From Clostridiales bacterium (GTDB taxonomy: Bacteria; Bacillota; Clostridia; TANB77; CAG-508): a stretch of 64,000 nt of DNA. The translations under genes and the position numbers were made by a program. Under the pieces are notes generated by a model. The model ran no database searches. It was not told where the DNA came from and saw only the letters and a list, made by a program, of their open reading frames with translations. Shown in pieces: positions 27,759-37,266 of the stretch; position 1 is the first letter of the stretch; every line of letters begins with the position of its first letter. The stretch is taken from NCBI GenBank assembly GCA_019417465.1, contig DXVF01000010.1, positions 1 to 64,000 of the forward strand. The letters run 5' to 3'.

Positions 27759-27780
27759 AACCTTACATTTTTGTAAGGTA
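27759..27780. promoter_or_regulatory. Bce-type response-regulator operator, transporter copy
   Basis: Palindrome ACCTTACATTTTTGTAAGGT, ahead of the transporter genes. The core TTACA-N4-TGTAA fits the TNACA-N4-TGTNA pattern known for BceR-like regulators. The same 20 bp occur ahead of the regulator gene at 29554-29573. An extra half-site, CCTTACAATA, lies next to it. Confidence 0.8.
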
Positions 27781-27787
27781 AAAAATT

Positions 27788-27808
27788 AAGGATTAAATTT
27801 TAATCCTT
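27788..27808 (-). terminator. Terminator after the sensor kinase
   Basis: AAGGATT and AATCCTT pair around a seven-base loop directly downstream of the kinase stop on the minus strand, with a T-rich tail. Confidence 0.6.
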
Positions 27809-27816
27809 TTATCTAT

Positions 27817-28839
27817 TTAACTAATGGTATCTGATATAAAACTACTTTTAGGAAATATAACTCTTACCTCTGTTCCAACATTTTCTTCTGAATTTAGCTC
27901 TACTCCTAATCCTAATTTATTACATAATTTTTTGCATAAGTATAATCCTATTCCTGTTGCTTTTTGCGATGCTTTTCTTCCATTCTCTCCTGTAAAACCC
28001 TTTTCAAATACTCTTGTTATTTCTCCTCTTCTTATTCCTATTCCATTGTCCTTTATATACAAAACTATGCTGTCTTTTTTCTCTTTTGCATATATTTCAA
28101 TTTCGCTATTTTCGTGTTTTCTATATTTAACTGCATTTTGTATAATTTGATTTATTATAAACACACACCATTTTGAATCTGTATAAACTTTTTTATCTAC
28201 ATCATATATATTTAGTTTTACTTTATTTTGTATTAAATTTCTTTTATTTTTCAATATTGTTTGATTTATTATTTCTTTTAAGTATTGTTTTTTTATAAGA
28301 TAGTCTTTTTCAGGTGCTTGACTTCTTGCATAAAATAATGCTTGTTCTATATAGTTTTCTATTTTATCTAATTCTTCGTTTATGCTTTCAGTTACTTCGT
28401 TTTTGTTATTTTCAATAATCATCTTTCCTGTTGCTATTGGAAGTTTAATCTCGTGAATCCAAAGTTCTATATATTCTTTATAATCTTCTTGTAAATACTT
28501 ATATTTATTTACATTTTCAAGCATAGACTTTCCTGTTTCTTGTAACATTTCTTTTAGTATTTTACCTTCTACAAAACTTGGATTTTGAGTAATTTCTGAT
28601 ATTAAATATTTAGCATCTAATTCGTTTAATTTCTCTTGCAAAGTATCATAGTAGCTTTTCTTTTTATAATATTCTACAAAAAAACAAATTAAAAATAACA
28701 CCACTGGGCAAATACCTATATAAATTCTAACTATTAGATTTAATTCAGAAGGTATTAGTAATATTTCTGAACTTGTTACTCCAAAAATTAACATTATAAT
28801 GTAAATTAACTTATCTTTTAAATAACTTCTAAAACTCAT
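27817..28839 (-). CDS. BceS-type intramembrane-sensing histidine kinase
   Basis: A 340-residue kinase with two close N-terminal membrane helices (residues ~10-52) and almost no extracellular loop, typical of BceS-like kinases that sense through their ABC transporter. The His box is WIHEIKLPIATGK. The ATPase domain has NQIIQNAVKYR (N-box), IKDNGIGI, FEKGFTGENG and KATGIGLYLCKKL. It overlaps the regulator stop by four bases. It should phosphorylate the adjacent OmpR-type regulator. Confidence 0.92.
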   Translation of the reverse strand: MSFRSYLKDKLIYIIMLIFGVTSSEILLIPSELNLIVRIYIGICPVVLFLICFFVEYYKKKSYYDTLQEKLNELDAKYLISEITQNPSFVEGKILKEMLQETGKSMLENVNKYKYLQEDYKEYIELWIHEIKLPIATGKMIIENNKNEVTESINEELDKIENYIEQALFYARSQAPEKDYLIKKQYLKEIINQTILKNKRNLIQNKVKLNIYDVDKKVYTDSKWCVFIINQIIQNAVKYRKHENSEIEIYAKEKKDSIVLYIKDNGIGIRRGEITRVFEKGFTGENGRKASQKATGIGLYLCKKLCNKLGLGVELNSEENVGTEVRVIFPKSSFISDTIS

Positions 28840-29507
28840 TTTAAAATATACCCCTGTCCTCTTTTTGTTTCAATCATATCATTTAAACCTAACTCATTTA
28901 ACTTTCCTCTTAATCTTGTCATATTTACTGTTAATGTATTGTCATCTATAAAAGTTTCACTTTCCCATAAACAATCCATTATTTCTTCTCTTGATACAAT
29001 TTTCTCTCTATTCTTAATTAAAAAATGCAATATTTTTAATTCATTTTTAGTTAACTCTATTTTTTGTTCATCTTTTTCTATAGTGCTTTTTGATATATTA
29101 AGTATAAAGCCTTTGCAATTTATTTTATCTTGATTCGTGTTAAAACTTTGTGTTCTTTTTAGTAGTCCTGATATTTTTGCAAGTAAAATTTGTATGTTAT
29201 ATGGCTTTGTTACATATTGATCTGCTCCATAATTTAAACTAACTAATTCATCTATTTCATTATCTCTACTTGTTACCATTATAATTGGCACATTTGATGT
29301 TTTTCTTATCTCTTTGCAAATATATTCTCCATCTGAATATGGTAAGTTTATATCTAATAATATTAAGTCTGCATTTTTATTTAAGATGTTTGGAACTGGA
29401 TTATGAAATTTTTGTAATATTAAAACTTCATAGCCATTGTTTTCTAAAAACTTTTTTAATTCGTTCCTTAACTTCTCATCATCTTCTACTATTAAAATTT
29501 TTTGCAT
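28836..29507 (-). CDS. BceR-type OmpR-family response regulator
   Basis: A 223-residue regulator. The receiver domain has ILIVEDDEKLR, LILLDINLPYSDG (phosphoacceptor Asp), MVTSRD and YVTKPY. The C-terminal winged helix is of OmpR type, with ELTKNELKILHFLIKNREKI and TLTVNMTRLRGKL. A palindromic operator lies 47 bp upstream of its start, and the same operator precedes the transporter genes, so it probably activates both. GGGAGG precedes the ATG. Confidence 0.93.
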   Translation of the reverse strand: MQKILIVEDDEKLRNELKKFLENNGYEVLILQKFHNPVPNILNKNADLILLDINLPYSDGEYICKEIRKTSNVPIIMVTSRDNEIDELVSLNYGADQYVTKPYNIQILLAKISGLLKRTQSFNTNQDKINCKGFILNISKSTIEKDEQKIELTKNELKILHFLIKNREKIVSREEIMDCLWESETFIDDNTLTVNMTRLRGKLNELGLNDMIETKRGQGYILK

Positions 29508-29553
29508 AAAGCAAAACCTCCCAAAATATTATACCATATTTCGAGAGGTTTGT

Positions 29554-29573
29554 ACCTTACATTTTTGTAAGGT
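29554..29573. promoter_or_regulatory. Bce-type response-regulator operator, regulator copy
   Basis: ACCTTACATTTTTGTAAGGT, identical over 20 bp to the palindrome at 27759-27780. It is placed to autoregulate the bceRS-like genes. Confidence 0.8.
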
Positions 29574-29732
29574 TTAATTATTCACATTTACATTACCACA
29601 ATCACAATTTATCTTTAATGTCGTTGTAGCATTTCTGTTATTTTTGTTTATATTTGCTTTTCCATATTAAAGGATAAAGAGTATCTTACTTTCATTATTT
29701 AGTTTTATAGTGCCTCCTAAATAATTTCTTTT

Positions 29733-30881
29733 TTAATTCAATTTTCTTTTCTTTTTTGAAATTATACTTGTAAAAATTGTGAATATAATCATAAATACTA
29801 CAATTACTATCATATTAGCAATAATTGGTTTTAATGTTTCCATATTAAATACTTCTATTGTCTTTAGTAATTCGTTTGTTTTAATGTAATAATATGATGG
29901 TAATATATGTGCAATAGAAATTATAGAACTTGGTAGCCATTCCATTGGAACAAATGCACCACATAAGAAACTTGATCCTAATGCTATTACATTTATAATT
30001 CCATTGATTGCATTTTTATTGTTAATGATATTTCCTATTAAAAATGCTATGGTTAGTGAGCACATACTAAATATAAATGAATTTATAATACATATTAAGC
30101 CCTGTTTTGTAAACATTATGTTTCCTAATAAGATGATACCTAATATACAGTAAAATGCCCATAAGCATATCATAAACAAACTATTTGATAATAGTAATTG
30201 TCTATTATATTTTCTATCATTCATACTACTTATTATTGTTCTTTTTCTAATTTTATCTTCTTTAAAACTAGAAAGTATTAAGCATACAACATATATCCCT
30301 CCTGCTAAAAGTGAATAATTAGCAAAATTGAAGAAAAATGCTAATTTTGAAATACCTGTTTCATCTAATTTTGATGTTATTTCTACTTCTATTTTATCAT
30401 TTAAGGTATCATGTATATTTTTAATCACTTCATCTTCAGAAAGACTTTCACTTACATATATATTTGCTACTCTAATATATTTGTCAATTATCATTTCAGA
30501 AAGACGAGCCATATAATCTCCTGTACTTTTAACTTCTATTTTTGGATTTTTACCATTTAAGAAGTCATCTCTAAAATTATCTGGAATGTAAATTATATAA
30601 TTTACATCTCTATAGAACAAAGCATCATCTAACTTTTCACTATTATTTTCCATTTCTTTTACATTACTATTTTCACTTATATAATCTATGAAATCCTTTG
30701 TAATACCTATATTTTCATCATTGTTTATTATTGCTATATCAGGTTTGCTTTCTATAAATACTCCGGTAGTTTGATTACTGGTCCCACTGAATGCTCCAAA
30801 TATGATAAGCATAACTGTAAACATTGTAACAGTCATTTTACATTTATTTAATACTTTTAAAAATGTTTTAAATACTATCAT
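29733..30881 (-). CDS. ABC-2 type exporter permease (second subunit)
   Basis: A 382-residue membrane protein with one N-terminal helix, a large extracytoplasmic part (residues ~40-165) and five or six C-terminal helices, the ABC-2/DrrB-YhgE-like layout. LGSSFLCGAFVPMEWLPSS is a typical ABC-2 motif. The start overlaps the preceding permease stop by 14 bases. The cargo is unknown; lipids, peptides or drugs are all possible. Confidence 0.85.
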   Translation of the reverse strand: MIVFKTFLKVLNKCKMTVTMFTVMLIIFGAFSGTSNQTTGVFIESKPDIAIINNDENIGITKDFIDYISENSNVKEMENNSEKLDDALFYRDVNYIIYIPDNFRDDFLNGKNPKIEVKSTGDYMARLSEMIIDKYIRVANIYVSESLSEDEVIKNIHDTLNDKIEVEITSKLDETGISKLAFFFNFANYSLLAGGIYVVCLILSSFKEDKIRKRTIISSMNDRKYNRQLLLSNSLFMICLWAFYCILGIILLGNIMFTKQGLICIINSFIFSMCSLTIAFLIGNIINNKNAINGIINVIALGSSFLCGAFVPMEWLPSSIISIAHILPSYYYIKTNELLKTIEVFNMETLKPIIANMIVIVVFMIIFTIFTSIISKKKRKLN

Positions 30882-32046
30882 ATTTTTGCCTCCTTAAATG
30901 TTTTACAGATAATAGAATAAGAACCAAAGAAAATATTAATAAACTTATTACATTAAAGTAATATCTATTTAATGTGTCATAATAATATAGAGAATAAAAA
31001 CCATCTGTAATCATACTTGCTGGGTTTATCTTATTTATAATAGGAATATTTTTATCAACAATATATTTCATTGTAATTCCCATCATTCCAGATAAGAAGC
31101 ACCAAAACATTGTTAGTGCAATTAAAATACCAGTTTTTGCATTATCATTTGCTTTTATAAATGTTGATACGAAAATTCCAAGTGATAATCCTGCAAGACT
31201 TCCTGTTAAGGCAAGTAATATAATCATTGGTAAATTATTTCCAAAATCCACTTTTAAAACAAATATTGTATAAAGGAATAATAGTAATAGCCCTACTATT
31301 TGTGCAATATAACTTGCTAAAACACTACTCAATATAAGTTTCCCTTTTTTTGTAGGGCTAACAGCAACTCTTTTCCCTTGACTTGTCATATTTGCTAAAC
31401 AATTATTGATAGATACTATTGCAAGTATTCCACCATAAAGCGAAGCCATTGCAATTAATGTATAAAATTCTATCATTGTATAACTTAAATTTTCTCTTGA
31501 TATATCTTCAATATTTGAATTTGTTCCTTCTATTTTAGAAATAGTATTTTTATATATTTCTTCATAATTTATATTTGCAAGTTCCATTGGTAAAGTATTT
31601 TCTAGTTCTTTTTCTACTAAACTATTTATCATTTTTTCTTGGTTTTCTATTTCTTCTACTGCACATTTTAAAACTGTTTCATCTACTCCACTAGAGTTTA
31701 CTACTACTTTTGTTTTATCCGTAATTAAAACATAACCTACTATTTCTTTATTTTCTAAAAGTGTTTTTGCTTTATCTTCTGTTACATAGTTTATATTAAA
31801 TAATTGGTTTTCACTTGTTTCATCACTTAATAGCTTAAATGATTCTTTATATATTTCGCTCTTACTAAATTCATCAGTTTCTACTACTGCCATATCAAAT
31901 ACTTCAAATTTTTCACTATTTTCAATATTTGAGAAAGCCATTTGAAAAAGTGTTCCTAATATTATTGGAAAGGCAAAAGTCCAAAATATTAGCATTTTAT
32001 TTTTAAAGAGAGTTTTTAAGGAATATTTAAAATTATGCCAAAACAT
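30868..32046 (-). CDS. ABC-2 type exporter permease (first subunit)
   Basis: A 392-residue protein with the same topology as its neighbour. MFWHNFKYSLKTLFKNKMLI starts it, followed by an extracytoplasmic domain and a C-terminal group of helices with WCFLSGMMG and INPASMITDGFYSLYYY. It begins one base after the ATPase stop. The two permeases are probably a heterodimer. Confidence 0.87.
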   Translation of the reverse strand: MFWHNFKYSLKTLFKNKMLIFWTFAFPIILGTLFQMAFSNIENSEKFEVFDMAVVETDEFSKSEIYKESFKLLSDETSENQLFNINYVTEDKAKTLLENKEIVGYVLITDKTKVVVNSSGVDETVLKCAVEEIENQEKMINSLVEKELENTLPMELANINYEEIYKNTISKIEGTNSNIEDISRENLSYTMIEFYTLIAMASLYGGILAIVSINNCLANMTSQGKRVAVSPTKKGKLILSSVLASYIAQIVGLLLLFLYTIFVLKVDFGNNLPMIILLALTGSLAGLSLGIFVSTFIKANDNAKTGILIALTMFWCFLSGMMGITMKYIVDKNIPIINKINPASMITDGFYSLYYYDTLNRYYFNVISLLIFSLVLILLSVKHLRRQKYDSI

Positions 32047-32047
32047 A

Positions 32048-32989
32048 TTAGTCTCTTAATTCCTTACCTGTTAATTCTAAAAATACATCATTTAGTGTTG
32101 GTCTTTCAGAATAGATTTTGTTATATTTAATACTCTCTTTTTTTAAATAATCTATAAAATCTGTTAGATTATTTTTGCCTTTTTTATATGTAACCACTAA
32201 ATTGTTATTAGTATATACTGCTTCATTAACATTTTTTAATTTCTTAATTTCCTCAAGATATTTCTTATCTAAATCCATAACTTCTATTGTTATTTTTTCT
32301 TCTATATTAGTAATTGTTTTTAATTCATCTGATGTGCCACTTGCTAAAATTTTTCCTTTATCTAAAATGATAATTCTATCACAAAGTATTTCTACTTCTT
32401 CCATATAATGGGTTGTATAAACAATCGTTGCACCACCATCTCTTAATGTTTTTATTCCGTCTAGTATATTATTTCTACTTTGGGGATCAACGGCAACTGT
32501 TGGTTCATCTAAAAAAATTAATTTTGGTTTGTGTGCAATACCACAAGCGATATTTAATCTTCTCAAAAGTCCTCCAGATAATTGTTTAGGATAAAACTTT
32601 TTATAATTTTCTAATCCCACCAATTTAATGGCTTCTTCTATATATTTTTTTCTTGTGTTTTTATCCTTTATATAAAGTCCACAAAAATAATCTATATTAT
32701 CTAAAACTGTTAATTCTTCAAAAACTGCAACTTCTTGAAATACTACTCCAATATTCTTTTTTATATTATAAGCATTTGAATTCATTTCCTTTCCAAATAT
32801 CTTGATACTTCCATTACTAAAATTGAGTAGAGATAAAATACAGTTTATTGTAGTCGATTTACCACTTCCATTAGGACCTAATAGACCTAATATTTCTCCC
32901 TCTTTAACTTCAAAAGATAAATCATCTATTGCTTTTAATTTTTTGTATTCTTTCGTTAAATTCTTAACTTCAATAACATTTTTAGGCAT
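32048..32989 (-). CDS. ABC-2 exporter ATPase
   Basis: A 313-residue ATPase. Walker A is GPNGSGKSTTINC, the signature is QLSGGLLRRLNIACG, Walker B is KLIFLDEPTVAVDPQ and the switch His lies in YTTHYMEE. The C-terminal ~80 residues, ending NDVFLELTGKELRD, are of the drug-exporter (DrrA-like) type. The ATG at 32989 has AAAGGAGG upstream and is preferred over a start 10 codons further up. It heads the three-gene exporter operon. Confidence 0.92.
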   Translation of the reverse strand: MPKNVIEVKNLTKEYKKLKAIDDLSFEVKEGEILGLLGPNGSGKSTTINCILSLLNFSNGSIKIFGKEMNSNAYNIKKNIGVVFQEVAVFEELTVLDNIDYFCGLYIKDKNTRKKYIEEAIKLVGLENYKKFYPKQLSGGLLRRLNIACGIAHKPKLIFLDEPTVAVDPQSRNNILDGIKTLRDGGATIVYTTHYMEEVEILCDRIIILDKGKILASGTSDELKTITNIEEKITIEVMDLDKKYLEEIKKLKNVNEAVYTNNNLVVTYKKGKNNLTDFIDYLKKESIKYNKIYSERPTLNDVFLELTGKELRD

Positions 32990-33025
32990 TACATTTCCTC
33001 CTTTTAATTTATATATCATTGTAAT

Positions 33026-33220
33026 TTACCTTTTTTGATTTTCTTTGCATTCTTTTATTCTGGTATTTACTCCGTCAATAACTTTATATTCTCTTTTAGA
33101 ATTTTTATAAACTTTTTTCTGTATTTCATTCTCTAAGCCTATTCCTAAAATCTCTGATAATCCTAATAAATATATAGCAACATCAGCTAGTTCTTCACCT
33201 AAATCATCTTTCTTTTTTCT
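33026..33220 (-). pseudogene. MazG-like pyrophosphohydrolase remnant
   Basis: A minus-strand frame reading KKDDLGEELADVAIYLLGLS, then GIGLENEIQKKVYKNSKREY, ends at the stop at 33026. The EExxD-like ELADV motif is the C-terminal half of a MazG/dCTPase-like metal site. The N-terminal half is missing: a stop lies immediately upstream in frame, and only IQKFEEK in another frame hints at more. It looks like a decayed house-cleaning nucleotide hydrolase. Confidence 0.65.
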
Positions 33221-33315
33221 TCAAATTTTTGTATTTACGAATATTTGTATCATATCATACATATATATAGGATTCAATATTTTTCTAGATATTTCTCAAA
33301 ATTTGTATCATTAAC

Positions 33316-33348
33316 AAAGTCAGTACAAGCTTTTGTACTGACTTTTTA
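33316..33348. terminator. Strong hairpin terminator
   Basis: AAAGTCAGTACAA and TTGTACTGACTTT form a perfect 13-bp stem with a four-base loop and T-run flanks on both strands. It sits between two gene remnants. Confidence 0.85.
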
Positions 33349-33354
33349 ACAATT

Positions 33355-33420
33355 TTATTGATTTCTACCACAACAGTTTTTATATTTCTTACCACTTCCA
33401 CATGTTCTGTCCCACTTAGT
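33355..33420 (-). pseudogene. SEC-C motif remnant resembling the secA 3' end
   Basis: On the minus strand, WDRTCGSGKKYKNCCGRNQ ends at a stop. This is the zinc-binding SEC-C motif found at the C-terminus of SecA and some other proteins. The intact secA at 45324-48086 ends with nearly the same motif. No gene body is attached; the upstream sequence is AT repeats. It may be the end of a lost SEC-C protein, or a diverged partial copy of the secA end left by integration of the 33-45 kb region. Confidence 0.6.
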
Positions 33421-33661
33421 ATATATAGTATATATAATATTTATTGTATTATCTGTATTTCAAGTGTTTTACAGACAAGTAACATTTAGTATATATAATA
33501 TATATAGTATTTATTTTATTATCAGTATTTATTTCCTGCGAACAATTTGTGAACATTGTTCGCAATATTTCATCTTACTAAACTAAGTATATAACTACTT
33601 ATATTTAATTGCAAGTTTAAATAAAATTCTATTTCTTTTTATAATATCATTATACTAATCT

Positions 33662-35818
33662 TTATTTGCTTATAATATCAAGTGTATGCATTGCTCTTGT
33701 ACAAGCTATATACAGTAATTTGGTATCTAAAATATTTTCACTATATTTATTAGAATCTGAAATAATTACACTATCAAATTCTAAACCTTTTGATAAGTAC
33801 GAAGGTATAATAATTATTCCTCCAGTATATTTAGTCAAATTCTCTGAAATTAATTTTATATTAACTCCATGATTCGTAACTTTTTTATGTAATTCTATAC
33901 TCTCATTAAAATCTTTTGTGATTATTGCAATATTTCTATGTCCTGCTTCTAATTGTTTTTTTATTATTTCACATATTTTTTTTACTCTATTATTTTCACT
34001 ATCAACTTTCCAATGTTCTACTTTATCTCCATGTCTCTCAATTGGTTGTGCTAAAATAATATTTTCATTATCCGTAAATTTATTTATTACTGTATTTGCT
34101 TCATTCATAATTTCCATAGAAGTTCTATAACTTTCTTTTAAAACCTTTATTGATGCCTGATTGTTAAATACATTTTGATTTAATTTTTGCCAATTATTAG
34201 TTCCTTTATATGAATATATACCCTGAGCTATATCGCCTAAAATTGTCATTGACATATTAGGTTTAACTAATTCTTTAAAGTTATAAAATTGAAATTCTCC
34301 CAAGTCTTGAGCTTCATCAATAACAATATGTTCTAATTTTATATTATTAATATTTCCCCAAAATTTATTTTGAATATAAAACAATGGTGCTAAATCTTCG
34401 TATTCAACTTTTTTGTTTTTTATATTTTCTTTAAATGTTTTAAAAATATATTCATATAATTCAGATTCTACATATTTATCAAATAAAATTTGATCATTTA
34501 TAATTTTTTTATATACTGATAAAACCTTTTCAATTTTAAAATCTTTCAAATAATCAATTACTAATTTTTTTCCACCTTTAAAAAGTTGTTGCATTTCATA
34601 CTCTGTTTCTTTAAAAATCCCTAATCTTATCTCTTTTATTTTATCTTCACTTAAATCTTTATCTATATTGTCTAATTTATTCTTTCTTTGTTTTGATAAT
34701 TTATCTATTAACTCATCTGCAATATTGCTAACTCTTTTTTGTAATATTGATGTTAAAATTTTCTTACTTTCATTTATTGAATTATTTTTAAAGTAAGTCA
34801 TAAACATATCTATAACTTCATCATTATTGAATACTACTATGTCAGAAATTTTAAAATCTTCTCTTGGCAAAATATTTTGTAAGAATTTATTAATAAATTC
34901 ATCTATTAATTCTTTATATCTTAAAGAAGATTTGAAATTTGCAGATTTTTTTATTAAATCTGTTTTTCCTTTTTGATTAACTATATTGGATAATTCTACA
35001 TTTATTGGATTAATTTCAAAATTTGCATCAATGTTTTTAAGCATAAATTCTTCAAATGTTTGTTGCCTTACATAGTCTACTCCTAAATCTGGTAAAACAT
35101 TTGAAATATAGTCTAAGAAAAATTTATTTGGAGCAATAATTAAAAATTCGTCTGGATTAAATTCTTTTTCATAAGTATATACTAGGTAAGCTATTCTATG
35201 TAATGCTACTGTTGTTTTTCCAGAGCCAGCTACACCTTGGACAATAAGAGGATTTGACATTTTAGCTCTAATAACTTTATTTTGTTCTGACTGTATTGTA
35301 GAAATAATATTTTTAAGTCTAGCTTCAGAATTTTCAGTAAGACATCCTTGTAAAAAATCATCATTTGTGGTTATATCTATATCCTGATAATCCTTTAATA
35401 TAGAATTTTCAATAGTATATACTCTTTTTTTACTCAAATTACCTTCTATTATTCCATCAGGACATTCATATTCTACTTTTCCCAACTGACCATCATAATA
35501 AATACTTGAAATTGGTGCTCTCCAATCAGTAACAACTACTTCGTAATCATTATTAAATATTCCTGTTTTTCCAATATATATTTTCTGTATATTGTTCTGT
35601 TTATTTTCTTTAAAATCAATTCGTGCAAAATATGGTACAGAAATTGCTTTATTTAAATTTTTCAACTTATTGCTATATTCCTTACTCATATTTTGAATAT
35701 ATTGTTCATCGGCATTTCCTTTTAATAAATTACTATACAATGTTTCATATTCTTCAATATTACTTTTTAATATTTCTATAGTATCAGATACCTTTTTTAT
35801 TTCCTCTTTGTCAATCAT
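33662..35818 (-). CDS. HelD-like UvrD/Rep-family helicase
   Basis: A 718-residue superfamily 1 helicase. It has an N-terminal coiled-coil region, VVTDWRAPISSIYYD (typical of the HelD group), Walker A GVAGSGKTTVALHRIAYLVY, EHIVIDEAQDLGEFQ (motif II), LKESYRTSMEI and a C-terminal IACTRAMHTLDI. HelD removes stalled or idle RNA polymerase. The RNA-polymerase-binding inserts cannot be judged. The gene stands alone with its own upstream region. Confidence 0.88.
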   Translation of the reverse strand: MIDKEEIKKVSDTIEILKSNIEEYETLYSNLLKGNADEQYIQNMSKEYSNKLKNLNKAISVPYFARIDFKENKQNNIQKIYIGKTGIFNNDYEVVVTDWRAPISSIYYDGQLGKVEYECPDGIIEGNLSKKRVYTIENSILKDYQDIDITTNDDFLQGCLTENSEARLKNIISTIQSEQNKVIRAKMSNPLIVQGVAGSGKTTVALHRIAYLVYTYEKEFNPDEFLIIAPNKFFLDYISNVLPDLGVDYVRQQTFEEFMLKNIDANFEINPINVELSNIVNQKGKTDLIKKSANFKSSLRYKELIDEFINKFLQNILPREDFKISDIVVFNNDEVIDMFMTYFKNNSINESKKILTSILQKRVSNIADELIDKLSKQRKNKLDNIDKDLSEDKIKEIRLGIFKETEYEMQQLFKGGKKLVIDYLKDFKIEKVLSVYKKIINDQILFDKYVESELYEYIFKTFKENIKNKKVEYEDLAPLFYIQNKFWGNINNIKLEHIVIDEAQDLGEFQFYNFKELVKPNMSMTILGDIAQGIYSYKGTNNWQKLNQNVFNNQASIKVLKESYRTSMEIMNEANTVINKFTDNENIILAQPIERHGDKVEHWKVDSENNRVKKICEIIKKQLEAGHRNIAIITKDFNESIELHKKVTNHGVNIKLISENLTKYTGGIIIIPSYLSKGLEFDSVIISDSNKYSENILDTKLLYIACTRAMHTLDIISK

Positions 35819-35913
35819 TTTCTTTTCCTATCTATATAACTTTCTTTTTACTAAAATATAATAGCATTTTTTTATAATTTTTGCAATTATTTCAAACTGT
35901 TTTCTTCTAAAAC

Positions 35914-35942
35914 TTGAGAAAATCAATGTTTTATGCTATAAT
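35914..35942 (+). promoter_or_regulatory. Sigma-A promoter of the pyrophosphatase gene
   Basis: TTGAGA, 17 bp, then TATAAT with TG two bases upstream (TGCTATAAT). It lies 45 bp ahead of the pyrophosphatase-like gene. Confidence 0.75.
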
Positions 35943-35987
35943 CTATGTATTAAAAGTAAAAGTTATCATAATGTTAGGAGGATTAAA

Positions 35988-36326
35988 ATGGACGATTTCA
36001 AAAAATATATTGGTAAAAAGGTAACAGTAACAGTTGACAGAAAAATGGGCTCAAAACATCCAAAATGGGGATTTATATATCCAAATAACTATGGATACAT
36101 TCCTAATACAGTAAGTGGCGATGGTGAAGAACTAGATGCCTATATACTTGGAGTTTTTGAACCTATCGAATCTTTTGAAGGTGTTTGTATTGCAGTCTTA
36201 CATCGTTTAACCGATGATGACGACAAACTTATTGTTGTTCCTGAAAATGTTAATTATACCGACGAACAAATTAATGCTCTCACAGAATATCAAGAAAGAT
36301 TTTTCAAACATATTATTATTAGATAA
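35988..36326 (+). CDS. Short inorganic-pyrophosphatase-like protein
   Basis: A 112-residue protein with the family I pyrophosphatase core in short form: HPKWGFIYPNNYGYIPNT and GDGEELDAYILG (DxxxxD metal site), then VIVVPE-like sequence. It is shorter than typical soluble PPases (~170 residues), matching a compact subgroup in Bacillota. It may hydrolyse PPi made by the surrounding nucleotide-activating enzymes. AGGAGG precedes the ATG and a terminator follows. Confidence 0.82.
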   Translation: MDDFKKYIGKKVTVTVDRKMGSKHPKWGFIYPNNYGYIPNTVSGDGEELDAYILGVFEPIESFEGVCIAVLHRLTDDDDKLIVVPENVNYTDEQINALTEYQERFFKHIIIR

Positions 36327-36341
36327 CTTTTTATTTAAAAT

Positions 36342-36376
36342 CCTCACTTATTTTATTAAATTAGTGAGGTATTTTT
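36342..36376 (+). terminator. Terminator after the pyrophosphatase gene
   Basis: CCTCACT and AGTGAGG with flanking complementary bases form a stem, followed by TATTTTTATT. Confidence 0.8.
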
Positions 36377-36412
36377 ATTACATTGTCAAGTTGTCATAAC
36401 AACTTCCTTTTA

Positions 36413-36441
36413 TTGACATTTTTCCTATAAAATAGTATAAT
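36413..36441 (+). promoter_or_regulatory. Consensus sigma-A promoter
   Basis: TTGACA, exactly 17 bp, then TATAAT, ~30 bp ahead of the guanylate-kinase-like gene. It is a perfect consensus, so strong constitutive expression is expected. Confidence 0.85.
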
Positions 36442-36472
36442 TACTTTATAATATTTAATAAGGATGGTAATT

Positions 36473-37243
36473 ATGAAAAAATTTGATGTAATAAAACGTG
36501 GTAATGATCAAATTCTTGTAATATCTGGTGCAAGTGGTGTTGGTAAAACAACAACATGTGCATTGCTTGGCATGTTATACCCTGCTAATTATGTACATAT
36601 TCCTTTTGACAGAAGTAGGCCATCAAGACCAGGAGAATTTGGTTCAAGACATGTTGATTTAGATATAATGCAAGAAAATTATAATGCTGGTGAATACTTT
36701 AATATCGCTCCTGTAACACATGGTGGTTTTGCTGCAATTAGAACTGCTGATATAAAAAAAGCCTTTTCAGAAGGAAAAATAGCTGTACTTGAATATCCAA
36801 TAGAGCAAATTGATGTATTAGAAAAAACTTTCCCAACTGCTGAAGTAACTGGCGTTGAATTAGTTGCTCCATCTGAAAAAGAAAGATTTAGAAGATTAAA
36901 GCAAGACCATAAATATACTGAACATCGTATTGAAAGCGATAAATTTGGTTCTGGTAGAATTGATAGATACAAAAATGACGATTTGCTTACTTTAGATGAC
37001 CATAATCTAGTATTAATTACTGAAAGAGATAAACTTGGAGATACTGTATATGAAATTGATAGATATATGAGAATTCAAACTTTAACATTAGCAAAACTGC
37101 AAGAAGTAGAGAGATTAGGTGGAATTAGTGGTGTTCAAAAATTCTTAAAATCTTTACGAGTTCCTAAACATAACTATACTGAATCTGAACATTATGAATT
37201 TCTAGAAAATAAATTACCAAAAACAGAAGATTTTGAGAGATAA
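36473..37243 (+). CDS. Guanylate-kinase-like P-loop protein
   Basis: A 256-residue protein. ISGASGVGKTTTCALLG is the Walker A, followed by FDRSRPSRPGEFGSRHVD, which resembles the GMP-binding segment of guanylate kinases. The C-terminal ~60 residues are an extra helical extension. It is divergent from housekeeping Gmk and driven by a perfect promoter, convergent with the rest of the island. The start at 36473 follows AAGGATGG; an ATG nine bases earlier is possible. The substrate is unknown. Confidence 0.7.
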   Translation: MKKFDVIKRGNDQILVISGASGVGKTTTCALLGMLYPANYVHIPFDRSRPSRPGEFGSRHVDLDIMQENYNAGEYFNIAPVTHGGFAAIRTADIKKAFSEGKIAVLEYPIEQIDVLEKTFPTAEVTGVELVAPSEKERFRRLKQDHKYTEHRIESDKFGSGRIDRYKNDDLLTLDDHNLVLITERDKLGDTVYEIDRYMRIQTLTLAKLQEVERLGGISGVQKFLKSLRVPKHNYTESEHYEFLENKLPKTEDFER

Positions 37244-37266
37244 CCTCTCAAAGTTTTCTGTTTTTT
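37232..37266. terminator. Terminator between convergent genes
   Basis: TTTGAGAG ATAA CCTCTCAAA overlaps the stop of the plus-strand gene and is followed by TTTTCTGTTTTTTT. The convergent minus-strand gene ends at its edge. Confidence 0.75.

Noticed and set aside
29580..29732. Possible gene remnant between the Bce-type regulator and the ABC-2 exporter
   Set aside because: One minus-strand stretch (NATTTLKINCDCGN) vaguely recalls a DUF4097-type tail, but it is too short and interrupted to call.
33410..33520. CRISPR-like or tandem array in the TAGTATATATA repeats
   Set aside because: These are two imperfect AT-rich repeats without uniform spacers or any cas gene nearby.
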